From Periconia sp. R9002 (lineage: Eukaryota > Ascomycota > Dothideomycetes > Pleosporales > Periconiaceae): 64,000 bases of DNA. The notes below the pieces were generated by a model. That model saw nothing but the letters and a program-made list of their open reading frames with translations, ran no database searches and had not been told where the DNA came from. How positions within the stretch are numbered: the stretch's first letter is position 1; the number at the start of each line of letters is the position of its first letter. The stretch covers positions 186,001 through 250,000 of the forward strand of contig JAMAHW010000003.1 in the NCBI GenBank assembly GCA_023627715.1. The letters are read 5' to 3'. Below, one piece after another: positions 31,640 to 45,198 of the stretch. The translations under genes and the position numbers were made by a program.

Positions 31640-34600
31640 TCACGAATCATCACCAAACACATCCGTGAGCTCCACCATCCCCACACTCCACAGCTCCCTT
31701 TCATCTTCCATCTCATCACTCGACAAGCCCAAGCCACCAGCACCACCTTCAGCTTCTTTCCTCTCCTTGGCTTGTGCAGCCAAGCGAAGTGCAACGCGCT
31801 TAAAATAGTCACCCATGCTGCGCTGTTGGCCTGTGGACAGGCTCTTGCCCGGTCCGGCCATGTACTTGTCAAAAACTGCACTGCCTTCATCGACAACGGA
31901 GAAAATGGCCAGGAACGCGGCTTCGGCCGAGAGTTTGATGGGTATTATTGGATCTCGAACAGAAGAGAACACCGGCGAAGTGAGTAACGGAATGTGCGGT
32001 CGCACAAGCTCATTGTGCTGCCTAGCTATGGTCCTGAGAACCACGAGTGAAAGACGCCTTGTGTCTGCCGCGTTTCCAGGTTCGATCGCTGGAGCCAATG
32101 CCTCAAATAGTGGCTTGGTGTGATCGTATGTTTTGTTGCTCTTCTCAGCCAAGAGATATTTGCCTGCAGCTAGGACTGAGTTATCCGAAATGCTTGGCTG
32201 CGAATGCGCGATGCCCCGGGCAATTATGTTGACTGTCTCATCGGGGAAACCCTCAGTTAGTGCATCGGGCGAGTCTACGAGAGTGGCATTGAGCGCAAGA
32301 ACTGAGGCTTTGCTGAAGTGAGTTGTAAGGAGGCGGGCTTTGATGACACCCGCAGCAACATCTGCTGGAAGACAGCTGATGAGGGCACCGAGGAGTCGGG
32401 CGTTCGTAATTGCCATAGTATCTATAGTGGGTTAGACACGTCGTAATCAAGTTGAACGCAGAAGATAGATACTTACCATCGGATTCCTCGGCATCGGTAT
32501 CAATGAGCCCCAGAATTGCCGTCCTACTAGCTTCGTTCATGTTCTTGCCAACTTTGCTGACTACTTCGTAAAGAGCCTTAAACATAGCTGCCTTGACAGC
32601 CTGGTCGGCCGTCTTGGAACCAGCCACCAATTCCGCGATAAGAGGATCGACCCTGGGAGTAAGCTTGATGAGAGTACCGAGTGCTTTGGCTGCGCGTGCA
32701 CGTAAGAGATCCGAAGAGGTTTCCGCCAGAGACTTCGCGAAAGTTCGTTGGAGTTGTGGCAAGAAAGGCTTTAGGAAAGTAGGAATCTTCTCCAACAGGT
32801 TATTGAGGGTAAGGAGAATAGCGGCTTTGACTTCGGGAGACCGTTCGGTAACCACACGAATGAGCGGTCCAGTGATTTGGGTAACGAATGGTTGCAGAGC
32901 TTTGGCATCTGTGCGGTCGACTATGTCAGAAATAGCGAGGGCAGCCTGGATACGTTGTTCCGTGGGTCCGTTCATGAGGCCTTGTACGAAAATCGGTAAG
33001 ATGGCCATGATACCCTTGGGTAACGAGAAACCGGGAAGGTTGGAACCCGCAACACCAACTTGCAGAAGTGTTTGCCTCGTCGAGGAAACAAGTGTCTCCA
33101 TCTCCTCCTTACGCAACTTTTTGGTCAAGGCGGTCAAGGCGGTCCATGCAGCCTTCACCACTTCCTTATCACCGTCATCAAACGATATCAAAAGAGCCGA
33201 GATGAGATTAGGGTAGTAGCGAGAGAAGTCGTTCTCAGTCTCCTCGAAGAACTTGGCCAAATGCATGTCCGCTCGTGCACGTCTGCGTTCGTCGTCATGC
33301 TTGGCTAGTGCAAGCATGACGCTCATAGCTGTGTTGAGACCATCGAATTCATCTACGGACAGAAGGACGCTATCGAAAGCGTTTTCCAGTTCTGACCGCA
33401 GCTCTTCATTTTTGCAAGAGATGATATTGTCCATGAGCGTGTTGAGGACATTGGGTAGACGCCTAGTCATAGCACTGCCTGCCACTTCAGCCAGAGACGC
33501 AATAGCTCTAGCATTGAACGCTGACATGGGTGATTTGAGCAATGTTGGCAGCAGATTTGGTAGGATAATATTCGACCTTGCGTTATCGGTGAGAAGCGTG
33601 AGGAGAGCCGACAGTGCATTCTGAGCCTCATCTTCATCTCGCAAGAGGTGGAGAAGATTTGGTAGGACTTGATCGATAGCCTTCTTCCCGAGAACCTCCT
33701 GCAGAGAGTCGAACGCCTCAGCAGCCGCTTCTCGGACCTCGTTGTTGGGATCAACCAGAGCTGACCGCACAACGGAGACCAAAGTGGACTCATAGTCTTC
33801 GAGTTGTTCAGGGGAGGCGGCACCAATCAATTCTTTGAGCGCCATGCAGATACCCTGTTTGGCATCCGTGTCGGTTGATTGCAATCCCTCTTCGAGAGTA
33901 GGTAACAAACTTGCAAGAACCCCGTCTCCAGCTTTTCGGATAAGCTCTCCCAAAGCATTGCCAGCAATGACCTTTTGTTCCATATTCGAACTGGCAAGGC
34001 GTCGGATGATGAGTTGAGTGAGAGTAGGAATGAGTTCGCGTAGAGTACGTGGAGTTGCCACGAGTGCTTTCCAGACGTTGATGGCTGCTGATCGAACAAG
34101 ACCCGACGTGTCGCATCTGCAGATGTAGAGGGATGAGAGAACCTTGTTGCGCTTCTCTTCCCCAAGGACTTCCAGAAGGGACTGGCCCGCTTCTTTCGCT
34201 CCTTCTTCAGCTTCATCCTGCTCAACCTTACTGCTGATTCCAGTGAGGTTAAAGAGCAAGTCTCCAACAAGCTCGACGGAGCTGAGTCGGATCCGGTGAC
34301 TGTCGTCTGCCAATCCTCGCTCCAATTCAGGCAGCAAGAGATCGATAGCCTTGGTGGCAAAATTCTTGACCAAAAGACGACCAGCGCGAAGAGCAGTGTC
34401 ACGAATAGATTCAATGTCGTCAGCAAGACCACCAAGAATAGGTGGAATGATCTTGCTGAGATAATTGGCAAAGCTGTTTCCGAAACACGCAGGCAAGAAG
34501 ATGAACAAAGACATGAAACCTTCCCGCACAGAGGGCTTGTTGCTGGACACATTCTGCAGTATACTTGGCAAAGTTTCTTCGAGACGTCCAGTTCCAAGAC

Positions 34601-37600
34601 CAGCAAGAACCTCGGAAAGAGCTTGTGCAGAACCCAGTCTGTCGCCAGCTCCAGTGTCTGATTTGAGTGTGGCCATGAGGCTGGGAATGAGGTCAGGCAA
34701 AGCATCTTCGCCAAGTTTTTCCATCAATGATCCAAGTGCTTTTGAAGCAGTTGCTCGTGTGGTAGGAACAGGGTCAACGATGGCTTCACGTAGACCACTC
34801 ACGAGGACGGGCAGATGTGTGATGAGATCTTTGCGCTCTGTCAAATGAGCAAGACTGCCAATGATTTGGGCGGCCTTCCGTTTCGTTGCCGATCGATCGC
34901 CCAAACCTCGCTCCAAGATGCGAACCACAAGAGCAAGCGACGGTGCATCGAGATAATGAGCGAATTGAACTTTGATGAGGGAGTCGAGGGCGTCGTCGGT
35001 GTGCTTTGTTGGGTCACTAAGGGCCTTGAGAAGAATGTTGACGACACTCTTAATCTCAGGGTTGCTGATGACTTCACCAAACCGCTGCAAGCTTCGATTT
35101 GCGGAAGCGCGTACTTCTTTATGGCTGTCGGTCAACACAGTGGTCAGTGGTGGAATGATATCAGGCAGGCTCAACGAAAGCATCTGAGGATCTAGGTACG
35201 CCATGGCTCCTAGTGAGTCACAAGCTCCTTTTTTGCTTCGCCATTGATGATCATCCAATCCATCGAGAAGAATGGGCAGGATCTGTTTGACACCGTAGGA
35301 AGTGAGTGTGGAGAAACATGTCTTTGCTGCATCCAGACAAGCTTCTCTAACATCGGCGCTGGAGTCACCAAACCCAGCTAGAAGTTGCGGAACGAGCTGG
35401 ACGACATATGGTTCGAAAATGCGTCCAAGGATAAGGGAGAGCAGCTCGTATGCCAAGAAAGCACCTCGTCTTTGATGGACCTCTTTCTTGTTTTCGGCAG
35501 CTCCCTTGAGTGTAGACAGTATGCGATACTCTTTGAGTACCTTGATACCTTTACCGCGAACAATTCCGGCCAACCCATACGCAGCACCACGCTGAGCAGG
35601 GTACTTCTTAGATTGCAGGAGTTGCTCTAGCATTTGTTCAACATAGCTGGAAAGCTCCTGCTCAGATGTCCTTACCAGTGGCGGGAGACATTGTGCCACG
35701 GCATATTGAACAGTCTCTGATGGTGTGCTTAATGTGGCCAACAGCCGCTGAACAACCTTGGGTACACGCTTGTCACCTGCCTCGAGATGGCGTCCCAATG
35801 CACCATACAGGATGATGACAGCTTCATTGACTTCATCGTACATTTCCGATTTGCGGTCGGGCCCTTCTAGCGCGTTCTCGAAGAGTTCCATCAATGGCTC
35901 CACTTTAGATTGTGCTTTGTTTGTGATGACAGATGTGGCTGCCTCGACCATCTCGTTTCGCACGGTAGCACTGCGGTCTCCCAAAGGACCATCGTAGATC
36001 ATAAAGTTCAGGAAGTCGACCAAATCGTCCTCTTTGAAGCATTCAGTCATCTCCTTGAATGCAAGTGCTATGCCATCCCGCGCTTCCCAAGGGTCGCGGA
36101 GGTCTACTTTTCGTGGCATACCGTACTCGTCTCGTTCAGGCACACGGGGTTTTGCCTTCTCCTTGTATGATTCTTGCAGAACATTCAGGAGTGAAGGGAA
36201 GATTTCTAGGTATCTCTGTACTGTTTCTCCAATCGAACGAGCCGCCGCGCGTCTGAGCTGCTTGTCCAGTGAGTCTAGATAGGGTGTGATCTTAGCCGCT
36301 GCATCAGCAGTCAGCTCAAGCTCGTTATCCTCCCATATGGTTTTGGCCAGCTCGACATTCTCTTCGACATCATCATGGCAGGCCAACCAGATCTCGTCGC
36401 TGAATTTCAAATCGTTCATGTCAAGTTCATTGTCGATTGCTTGCAGAACGGTGGTCCGTACTGAGGTCTCCGGAACAATGGCCCCCTTCAAAAGAGCTCC
36501 CAATTCTTCGCTGTTGATTGTAGGTGCAAGGCCACGAGCAAGATCCATTATGCAGTCTTTCACCAGTTTGTAATGCTGATTGTAACGCTGCATTGAGTAA
36601 ATCAAGATTTCGATTAGATGCTGCCTTGGAAGGCGCTCGTCCGAGCCTGTGATGATTAGCGGATGTATATCAAGTGTTTGGTGGCACATACAGGAGTTGG
36701 CATGGAAAGACAGAAATTCAAGAGCGAGAATTAGCTGCTCGTCAGTTTCTTCGGCGGCAGACTTCCCGATGCCACCTTTCTCCAATACGAGGAATATAAG
36801 TGGGAAGCAGTAAGCAAGTGAAACTGAGTCTAGAGGGCGTTGCTCGCTCATGAAACGAAGGCGATATAGCACTCTGGTCACCAAATCTGGATATCATTAG
36901 CGAACGTTCAATGCACTTAGTCAAGAAACTAACCTCCAAGGTTCTCTTCTTCCCAAGTTTCAGCTAGTTGAATAGAACCAATTGTTCTCAAGGTGGCAAC
37001 ACCGACGAAAGGACGTAGAACTCCTAATCTCGTTGAGATACGTTCCGAGCATTTGATGAAAGCCGTCGCGGGCAAGTCACCAAGAATGAGACCTGCTCCG
37101 TCACGGATGATTTGAATCAGTAGATCGACTGCGGGCCCCATCCAACGCTCTGCTTCCGTCGGTGGACCAGTTGCCAAACTCTGAATGATGCCAACTCCAC
37201 GTTTCATTTTACGCTCGATAGAGCTGACAGCGTCCCTAATGCTAGACTCTTTTGCCAATTGCGCGTTGACCTTGGCTTGCTCATCAGGAGTGAGCTTCTT
37301 TTTCTGACCCGTCTTTTGGGCGAGTTGTGCACGCAGTTCTTCCTCCCATTTCAACGTATCATAGTCTTTAGTGTTTTTATCTATTGCAACGGGCGCTTTC
37401 TTCGAAAGCACATCAACATACGCAGTCCCTTCAGGCGTGCGGAAAATGGCAGCTTCGGTGGGACCAACTACTTCTAGTTGCTCAGGGTTGAGGTCGGCGC
37501 TGAACTGCTCAACGATTACAGGCAAAGCGACGTCAGGTGCTACGAATGCTAAATCCGTGTATGCGCTGTATGCTGCCAAGGCAATGGCTGGGAACTCCTC

Positions 37601-39940
37601 ACTGTCTTTGCTCTACAAAATTTATTAGCTTGACCTCGTTAGCATACAGTGAAATACACACCGTAGTCAGTTTGTATATCTGTTCCATACAGTCGTCGAG
37701 GCGTGATCGAACGAGCTGACCCGGGTCAATGCCCATTCGGAGGGTGGTTTCAATCCACGATGTCCGAGGGAGAAGTTCCGGTCTTGCCAGAACAAGCAAC
37801 TTAATAGACTGTTCTTGTTTGTCCTCGACAGATGCATTAACGTTGAACTTTTTGGAAACCTCTTCAGGGAGGCAAATACAGCTGAGCACAGCAGACAGCT
37901 CAGTAGTTCCAGTTTTGGCGGCAACGGCCGCACTCTCTTTGTCGCCTTGTGCATCAGCCTTGTACCATGACCACAGCCCAGCAATAATGACATCGCTGAT
38001 CTTTGCTGGCGATTGGGCGTATGCTTCCGTTAATGCCAGTCTTGAGGCCGACCTCGCTTTTCCGGAGACAGCGCTGGACACTATTAAGAATATGAAGGCG
38101 TGAGCCCACGCCTCTTGAGCTTCAGCTGAGACACTATCTTCTGAGAGCCATATCGCAACAGCGGTCAAAGCACGCACCGCGATGGTCACATCTTCCTCGG
38201 TCGTTAATTTCGAATATACACGAGGGTTGAGTAGGAAAGAAGGCTTTGGCTTCAGCATCAGAGATTGAGAAATGACATCAGACTTCTTGTAACTGGCGGA
38301 CAGTTTGGCATCATCTAGCATACGGATTTTCGAGAGCAAGGCCGTTACATAATGAGCCACAGTCACCAAGCCATTTTGGGTTGCGGGAACAGGATTCGCA
38401 ATGACTTCTTGCCAGATATCCAAAAGCTTGGGGAGGGTATCTTGGCAGAACGATAATATATCTGGTTGAGAAAATTGAGTGGGTGTGAAACTCCACCAAA
38501 GGTCAGCTGTGCGTATAGCCCAAAGCCGGCGAATGGGAATGCGCTTATCGGCCATGCCCTTGATAAACGCATCTGACACAGATTTTTCCAATGCAACGCC
38601 GTTAGCTAGGCCAAAAGAAAGATGCGTAGTCAAGGTGGTAACTTGGGCGACAACTGCGGCTTCGTTAGGCTCTTTTAACGCAACCGGCGCAATGCCAGCA
38701 GGAATCTTTTGCGACAACGATACAGATCCAGGAAGAGCTGTCAACATTTGCGCATGCATGACTTTTTGATCTACTCCACTCACTTTACCTTGTTTGAGGG
38801 GATTGAGAATCTCGTCAGCTACTTTCCCTACCGCAACTTCGTTGGTAGACCGTGACGCTATGGCTTGAAACGTGCGCAGGGCACCTGCGCGAGTAGCAGG
38901 GTTCGTGGCTTTGATGTTTGACAGCAAAGGTTTTAGAAGGTTGTCGAGGAGGATTTCGGACAAATCCATGGATTTTGGTAAAGCCAAAATCATGGGTGAT
39001 ACAATATCGTTCAGAACCACTTCGGGGGCCCTGAGCAATGCTTTCTGGATAGGTGCAATAACCTCTGTGCGCAGTTCCTCAAATGTGACAAAAGCCTCGA
39101 AAAAGTCATGCAGAGCTTTGGAGATGTGATCAGGCAACTGGGTACGCGAGCCAACAACCTCACGCACATAAAAAGCATAGTACGCTTGCTTATGGCGTTC
39201 CAAAACGGGCTTCACCGAGGGCTTGCGGGAACAGACACCAGCGATGACGCCGAGCAGCACGGCATTTCCAGCCGTAGAGCCCTTGGCTGTGAGGGCATCA
39301 ACAAGCTTGTCGATTACTTGGTCGCACAACTCTTTGCAGGTAACAAGGTGACGAAGAGCCCGCCGTGCAGAAACGAGTGCGGAGTCGCGAATGCGTTGTC
39401 CTCGGCGGTCATCACCAGTAGCCAAGCAGGTTTCCAGCGCTCTTGCCATTGCGAGGGCGACGTCCAATCCATGTTTTTCCCATAATGCTGTGGGCGCTTT
39501 CGCGAATTCCACCAGCAACACGGAGCACCAGTCGTTCAAGACGAAGGCGTTTACGTGAGCCATTCCCTTCTTGGAGCATTCCCTCTTGAGGAAATTGACA
39601 ATGGCTGGCAGGGCAATAGCGCCGTTGGGGCCGTGAATGAGGGACACGATGACATGTTCGACAGCTCGTCTTGATTCGCGGTCGATGTATAGCGGGTATG
39701 TTTCAAAGAGGAGTTCGAGGACAAATTTAAGGTCTGGGTTTACGAGTACTAGTGACACATGCATGTCAGACAATCAACTATTTCATGGCGGGTAGAATGC
39801 TCACCATCGTCTTGCAGTTGGTGTTGCAAGCCGGCGAGCTCTGCAATTCTTCGTTTTGTGGAGCTCGTCACCAATGCCCGCCGCAGATCGGTGCGGTCGA
39901 TGGCGGCAGGCGCATTGTCGGCGTCGTCTGCAGCCATCAT
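31640..39940 (-). CDS. GCN1: Translational activator GCN1
   Basis: GCN1 is a giant HEAT-repeat protein that sits on collided or stalled ribosomes and, with Gcn20, activates the kinase Gcn2 during amino-acid starvation. Five exons: 39940-39805, 39748-37662, 37612-36934, 36886-32477 and 32421-31640. They sum to 2697 residues, in line with about 2670 in yeast. Repeated HEAT units cover nearly all of it. The eEF3-like core has blocks such as G-L-D-D-H-Q-W-R-S-K-K-G-A-C-D-S-L-G-A-M-A and P-L-T-T-V-L-T-D-S-H-K-E-V-R. A downstream section contains the region that in yeast binds the Gcn2 RWD domain. The exon joins give L-Q-D-D-V-L-V-N-P-D, T-T-S-K-D-S-E-E-F, E-N-L-G-D-L-V-T-R and E-E-S-D-D-T-M-A-I-T. 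The start could equally be the next ATG at 39937. Confidence 0.96.
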
Positions 39941-40442
39941 GTGTCGCCGAGCGAGTTGCTGTCCATAAGATGGAGCGCGGATTGAATTTTGGTGGGGGTT
40001 GGGATAAATTGACTGCTGGATGTTCTGCGAGAGGCCAGCGTCACGGCGGGTGGGAAGGTTTTCCCGACTTCACCCCGCCTATGACTACTAGCGCGGCAGA
40101 CTACAGCATGGCCCGTACAAAAAAGTCGATGGGTACATCCAGTGACAGTGACACCAGACATCCATCCAAGACTGGATGGCTCATCCTCACTCATTCTGAT
40201 CAACTTTTTTTTGTTTGTTCCATCCACCAAACAAATTCTCTCTTGCTTGCTCTCTTTGGACATTCTCCGACGTTAAACCTCTTTCGTATCTCACCCTGGA
40301 TAGTTACCTGGTCGCATCTGCTGCACGTGCTCACTTCCGCTCGTTCAGCCCATTGGGAGGCAAACATTTGCCCCAAAGATACATGGTCTTGTAACTGCAC
40401 ATCGACTTTCAAGAGACAGACAAGAGCAAGGACATTAGCAGC
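39941..40442. promoter_or_regulatory. Shared promoter region of GCN1 and the DHX29-like helicase
   Basis: The two genes diverge from these 502 bases. The half near the helicase is C/T-rich, as fungal leaders often are. I see no TATA box and no perfect Gcn4-type site. The region being regulatory is inferred from position only. Confidence 0.45.
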
Positions 40443-43400
40443 ATGCCCCCGAATAAAAAGAAGAAAAAGCCTACCGGCAATCCTGCTCGCGGTTTCGCAA
40501 CCACTTCGATTGCAAGCAAACCTAAGCCGGAAAAACAACCCCCTGCAAAGGAGGAAATTCTCCCTGCCAAAGATGGCCAAGTAGAGGTCGAAACAGCTGT
40601 GCTATCGGCTCCCAAAACCGACTCTGTTCCCATTAAACCCGATCCCACTCCTGAAGAGCTCGAGGCCCAGCTGGAACGAGATGAACTTCAGTTGCTAGTC
40701 GAAAAGATTGCACCCAAAGTTCGTCGAGAGTCTCAACGCCAGGTTGCAAAATGCCAAACCGACCGTAGGCTGCTTCGATCCCAAGCCGAAAACATGACGG
40801 TACATGATTGGCTTCCAAATGACATTGTTGACACCATTATATCACTTGCGCAAACCGAATCTAATGATTCCAACCGGAGACAGGGCCAGCAATCTCTGTT
40901 AAAAGTGTTGTCCGAAGAAGACGCCTTAACTAAACTGTGGATGCTAGATTTGATACTACGTGATTTGCGCTTTCTTCCAGAACATACCGAGGCTGTCCTC
41001 CGCTGGCTTTGCGCAAATGCGGCCAGCGTCGACAAATCGGCCAACGTATGGGGTTTTCAGGAAGCTCTAGAGTGGCTAGCTTTAGATCACTGTGAAAATA
41101 TTACATTCTCATATGAGGAACACAAACCACAACAGTCACATGCTGATTCCTCTTCAAACACTCCACGTCCAGGTAAGTTATACTTAGTGGAGTCTTGCAT
41201 ATTTTACAGGATTTTTTTCAGCTTGAGTTTGATTGCAAATTTCGCCACAAAACCAACATTTTCAGGCTCCATGCTAACAGCCCTGCTATCCCAGGCACTC
41301 CTACTTTGGATAGTGCAACGCTTGCAGAAGCAGAACATGGAAAGTCCGTCCCTTCGGCGCCAGATCGATCTGAAACTGCCATTGAACTCAAGCAAAAGTC
41401 TGGGTCTTCTGAACAGCAGTCTAGCGATGTAGCTGTCAGTGATATTGATAGCGATCTGGAACCTGATCAGCTCATCCCAACCTATCTCAAGATAAAAACC
41501 AAACTCTTCGAAATTGACCCTGAGGCAGCGGATCCACCCGTTGGAAAGCAAGCAAAAAAGGGCAAAGGTAGAGGCGTAAAAGCCTCGAATCAATCACAGT
41601 CGCCTGCAGTCCGCAAGCTCCTGTCACAAATTCAGCAGCTTGAATCTGATACACTCTTTGACGCGGAAGAGGCCGAAGCCCAATGGCCTGCAAGAAGGAA
41701 TGAGATTGCTCGGATGAAGGCAGCCCAAAGGGCAGACATAGGTCCTTTGACCTCAATGCCAGACGAAAAGTCTGGAAACACGGACCTAGATTCAAATCTT
41801 TCAACGACCATACAAAAGTCTCAGCCTGTAGAGCAAAAGGTTGAGCCAAACACGGATGACCAGGCCTCAGATGGCGAAGAGGGGGCGCTACTAGGAGATA
41901 TGTTTTCCTCAATTCCCGATGACGTTGCGCTAGGTGGTACGTCTGATCAGCAGACAACGACTGAAAACGTGACGTTACGCGATTTTGGAAAACAGACTGG
42001 CATTACTCCGCGAAGGATTCTGGAGGAAGCAGTCCGCTCACGGTTAGCTACCCATTTTGTGTATTATTATCAGTCCGATTAACGTATTTAGGGATCCCGA
42101 TGCTCGTATAACGTACAAAATAGTGTCGCCTACCGTTTATTCGTGTCGACATTTCCTGACTATCAATTGGTCCCGGGCACAAACCACTGACTTTGATACT
42201 GATATCGACGGTGTTGTTGCTTCGCTTTCGCCGAAACGCTCCTCTTTCGAAGCATCGACTATTGCCGCAATCTCCGTGGAACAGAGTGAAGGTTTCATTT
42301 CGACTGTAGCCCTCTTCAGTATCTGTGCACCCTTGTCTAAAGAAGAAAAAGTATTCCTTCGATTATCATCTAATTGGAGAGATGTCTATCGGAACTTTCT
42401 GGAGCATAGAAAAGCTAGGTTGGACGCTGCAGATCGTGAGACGATCAAATATATTCGATCCATCATTCAAGACCAGTTGGAAAACGAAGAATCCGATGGT
42501 GTCGTATTAACGAGCCGATTCAAGGCACGTAATCAACAAGCAGTAGCTTCCAGTGGTTCTAGTTCTGGTCAAAATACCCCCCGTCAATCGTTTGAAGGCT
42601 TGAAGGAGCTTTGGTTACAAAAGTCTTCGGCTCCGTCATATCAGCACATGCTCACAGGCCGTTCTTCGCTACCCGTTTATGGCTTTCGCCAGTCGATTCT
42701 CGCGACCATTGATCAGCATCAAATTACAATAATATGTGGTGAAACAGGTTGCGGGAAAAGTACACAGATACCTTCTTTTCTTCTCGAGCATGAACTTTCT
42801 CAAGGAAAGCCATGCAAAATTTTCTGCACGGAGCCTCGCCGTATCTCAGCTATATCACTTGCTCAACGTGTGAGTGAGGAACTTGGTGAAGGACCAAAAG
42901 ATTTGGGTACTTTCCGTTCTTTGGTGGGCTACGCTATCCGGCTGGAATCTAAGACTTCGCCATCAACTAGACTTGTTTTCGCTACAGTTGGAGTAGTTTT
43001 GCGCATGCTGGAGTCTACACAAGATTTGAAGGAAGTCACACACTTGGTTATTGACGAAGTTCACGAAAGGAGGTGAGTAGGTCGCGTGTAAACCTCAAAC
43101 TGCAAACTAATTTATGATTATAGCATTGACACGGATTTTCTGCTTATCATTCTACGTTCCTTGATTCTCAGGCGTCCAGAACTCAAAATTATTCTTATGA
43201 GTGCGACGGTAGACGCACAGCGATTTTCCCAGTACTTGAACGATGCACCGATATTGAATGTACCTGGTCGAACTTTCCCAGTGCAGACAAAATTCTTAGA
43301 AGATGCTATTGAATTAACGCATTACACTTCCACTGCAGACCGACCGAGCGAGGGGAAGACTAGCGAGGACGAAGATGACGAGATCACATCGAAAGAGAAG

Positions 43401-45143
43401 TCCGGTATACCAAACAAGCTTCCAGGTTACAGTGCTGCTACACGCAACGCATTATCGAATTATGATGAATATGCTATCGACTACGAGCTCATTGCTCGTC
43501 TTATGGAGGTCGTAGCTTATGATCCACAACTGAGCAAATACAGCAACGCTATCCTATGCTTCCTTCCTGGTATCGCCGAGATTAGGCAGCTGAATGATAT
43601 ATTGGTCGCCCACCCGTCGTTTGACAAGCAGTGGTTGATATATCCTCTACACTCGACCATATCGAGCGAGGAGCAGCAAGCTGCATTTGTGATCCCACCC
43701 CCTGGAATGAGAAAGATTGTGCTTGCGACCAACATCGCCGAAACTGGTGTCACTATCCCCGACATCACTTGCGTGATTGACACGGGGAAGCACAAGGAAA
43801 TGCGCTTTGATGAACGCAGACAACTTTCTCGCCTCACGCAGTCATTCATCTCCCGCGCAAATACCAAACAGCGTAGAGGACGAGCTGGACGTGTTCAGGA
43901 GGGTCTTTGCTTCCATCTATTCACCAAATATCGTCATGACAATCTAATGATGGACCAACAAACACCAGAGATGCTGCGGCTATCGCTCCAGGACCTTGTC
44001 ATGCGTACCAAAATCTGCAAGCTCGGCGATATCGAGAAGACCTTATCGGAAGCTCTCGATCCTCCATCAGCTCGAAATATCCGTCGAGCCATAGACGCCC
44101 TTATTGAAGTAGATGCTCTCACACCCGGTGAAGAGCTCACATCCCTCGGGCGCCAAATCGCAATTCTCCCCTTAGACGCACATCTTGGAAAACTAGTCCT
44201 ACTAGGCAGCATTTTCAGCTGCGTCGACGTCACTATCACCATCGCCGCGATTCTATCTTCAAAATCCCCCTTCCTCACCCCTTTCCACGCCAAACAACGC
44301 GCCGACGCAGCCCGCTTTGCCTTTAAAAAGGGCGACTCAGACCTCCTAACCACCTACAATGCTTACAGATCTTGGAAAACTGTCTGCACCACCCCGGGCC
44401 GTTCCGAACAGCATTTCTGTCACAAGAACTTCCTCAGCGCCACCAACCTCGCCAACATCGAAGACCTCAAAGCGCAACTCCTCTCCTCCCTCGCCGAAGC
44501 CGGCTTCGTGCATCTCTCCCCCGACGAACGCCGCGCGCTGAGCAGATACCGCAGCACGACCTCCTCACGGCACCGCACTTTCATCACCGTACCCCTAGCC
44601 CACAACGCACACTCCAACAACGACATCCTCGTCAACTCCGTCATAGCCGCAGCCTTCTACCCCAAGATCCTGCTCCGCGACGGCAAAGGCTGGCGCAACA
44701 TCTCCAACAACCAAACCGTCTCCCTCTCCCCAACGTCCGTCAACAAACCCTCAAACATCAACCCCGCAACCGCCCGCTACCTCTCGTACTACCACATCAT
44801 GCAATCATCTTCCAAATTTTACAACGCGCATTCCACATCCATCGCGTACCCCCTCCCCATGGTGCTCATGGTCGGCGCGGACATGGATTTCAAACTGCAC
44901 GCCGGTGTCGTCGGGTTCCCCAATAACGCGCTCCGGTTTGCCATCAAGGATTGGCGCGCCACGGTCGCGCTCAAGGCGTTGAGAAGGAGGGTCAAAGAGA
45001 TTCTGAGCGCGGCGTGGCGGAACCCCGGGAGGGAGTTGAACGGGCGCGATAGGGAGTGGTTGGGCTTGTTTGAGAGGGTTTTCGTGGAGAGGTTTGAAAG
45101 GGAGGAGAAGATTAGGGAGAAGGGGGGTTTGAAAGGGAAGTAA
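40443..45143 (+). CDS. DExH-box RNA helicase of the DHX29/DHX57/ucp12 group
   Basis: Four exons (40443-41172, 41295-42042, 42092-43072, 43124-45143) encode 1492 residues. A lysine-rich start and a long N-terminal extension (about 1-490), with a possible UBA-like helical section, precede an RWD-like segment. The helicase core follows: G-E-T-G-C-G-K-S near 709-716, D-E-V-H near 815, S-A-T near 845 and Q-R-R-G-R-A-G-R near 1068. After that come the HA2/ratchet region and the OB-fold end. DHX29 helps 40S subunits scan structured leaders; whether this orthologue does so is inference. The first intron is 122 bases; its acceptor at 41294 is set by frame and by a CTAAC branch site 18 bases before. 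From about 44,100 the codons become strongly C-ending. Confidence 0.92.
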
Positions 45144-45174
45144 GAGGTAAATCTTTGGGCGGGTAGCATGATTT

Positions 45175-45198
45175 GGGATTGGGATTGGGATTGGGATT
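45175..45198 (+). repeat. (GGGATT)4 tandem hexamer
   Basis: Four perfect copies of GGGATT lie just after the helicase stop codon. The unit differs from the usual fungal telomere repeat TTAGGG by its base order, so it is read as a microsatellite. Confidence 0.85.

Noticed and set aside
44372..44926. 184-codon Pro/Arg-rich plus-strand frame
   Set aside because: It is a shadow of the helicase C-terminus, which has clear family conservation in its own frame.
45175..45198. (GGGATT)4 as an internal telomere seed
   Set aside because: Fungal telomeres in this group are normally TTAGGG; four copies of a different hexamer are better read as a microsatellite.
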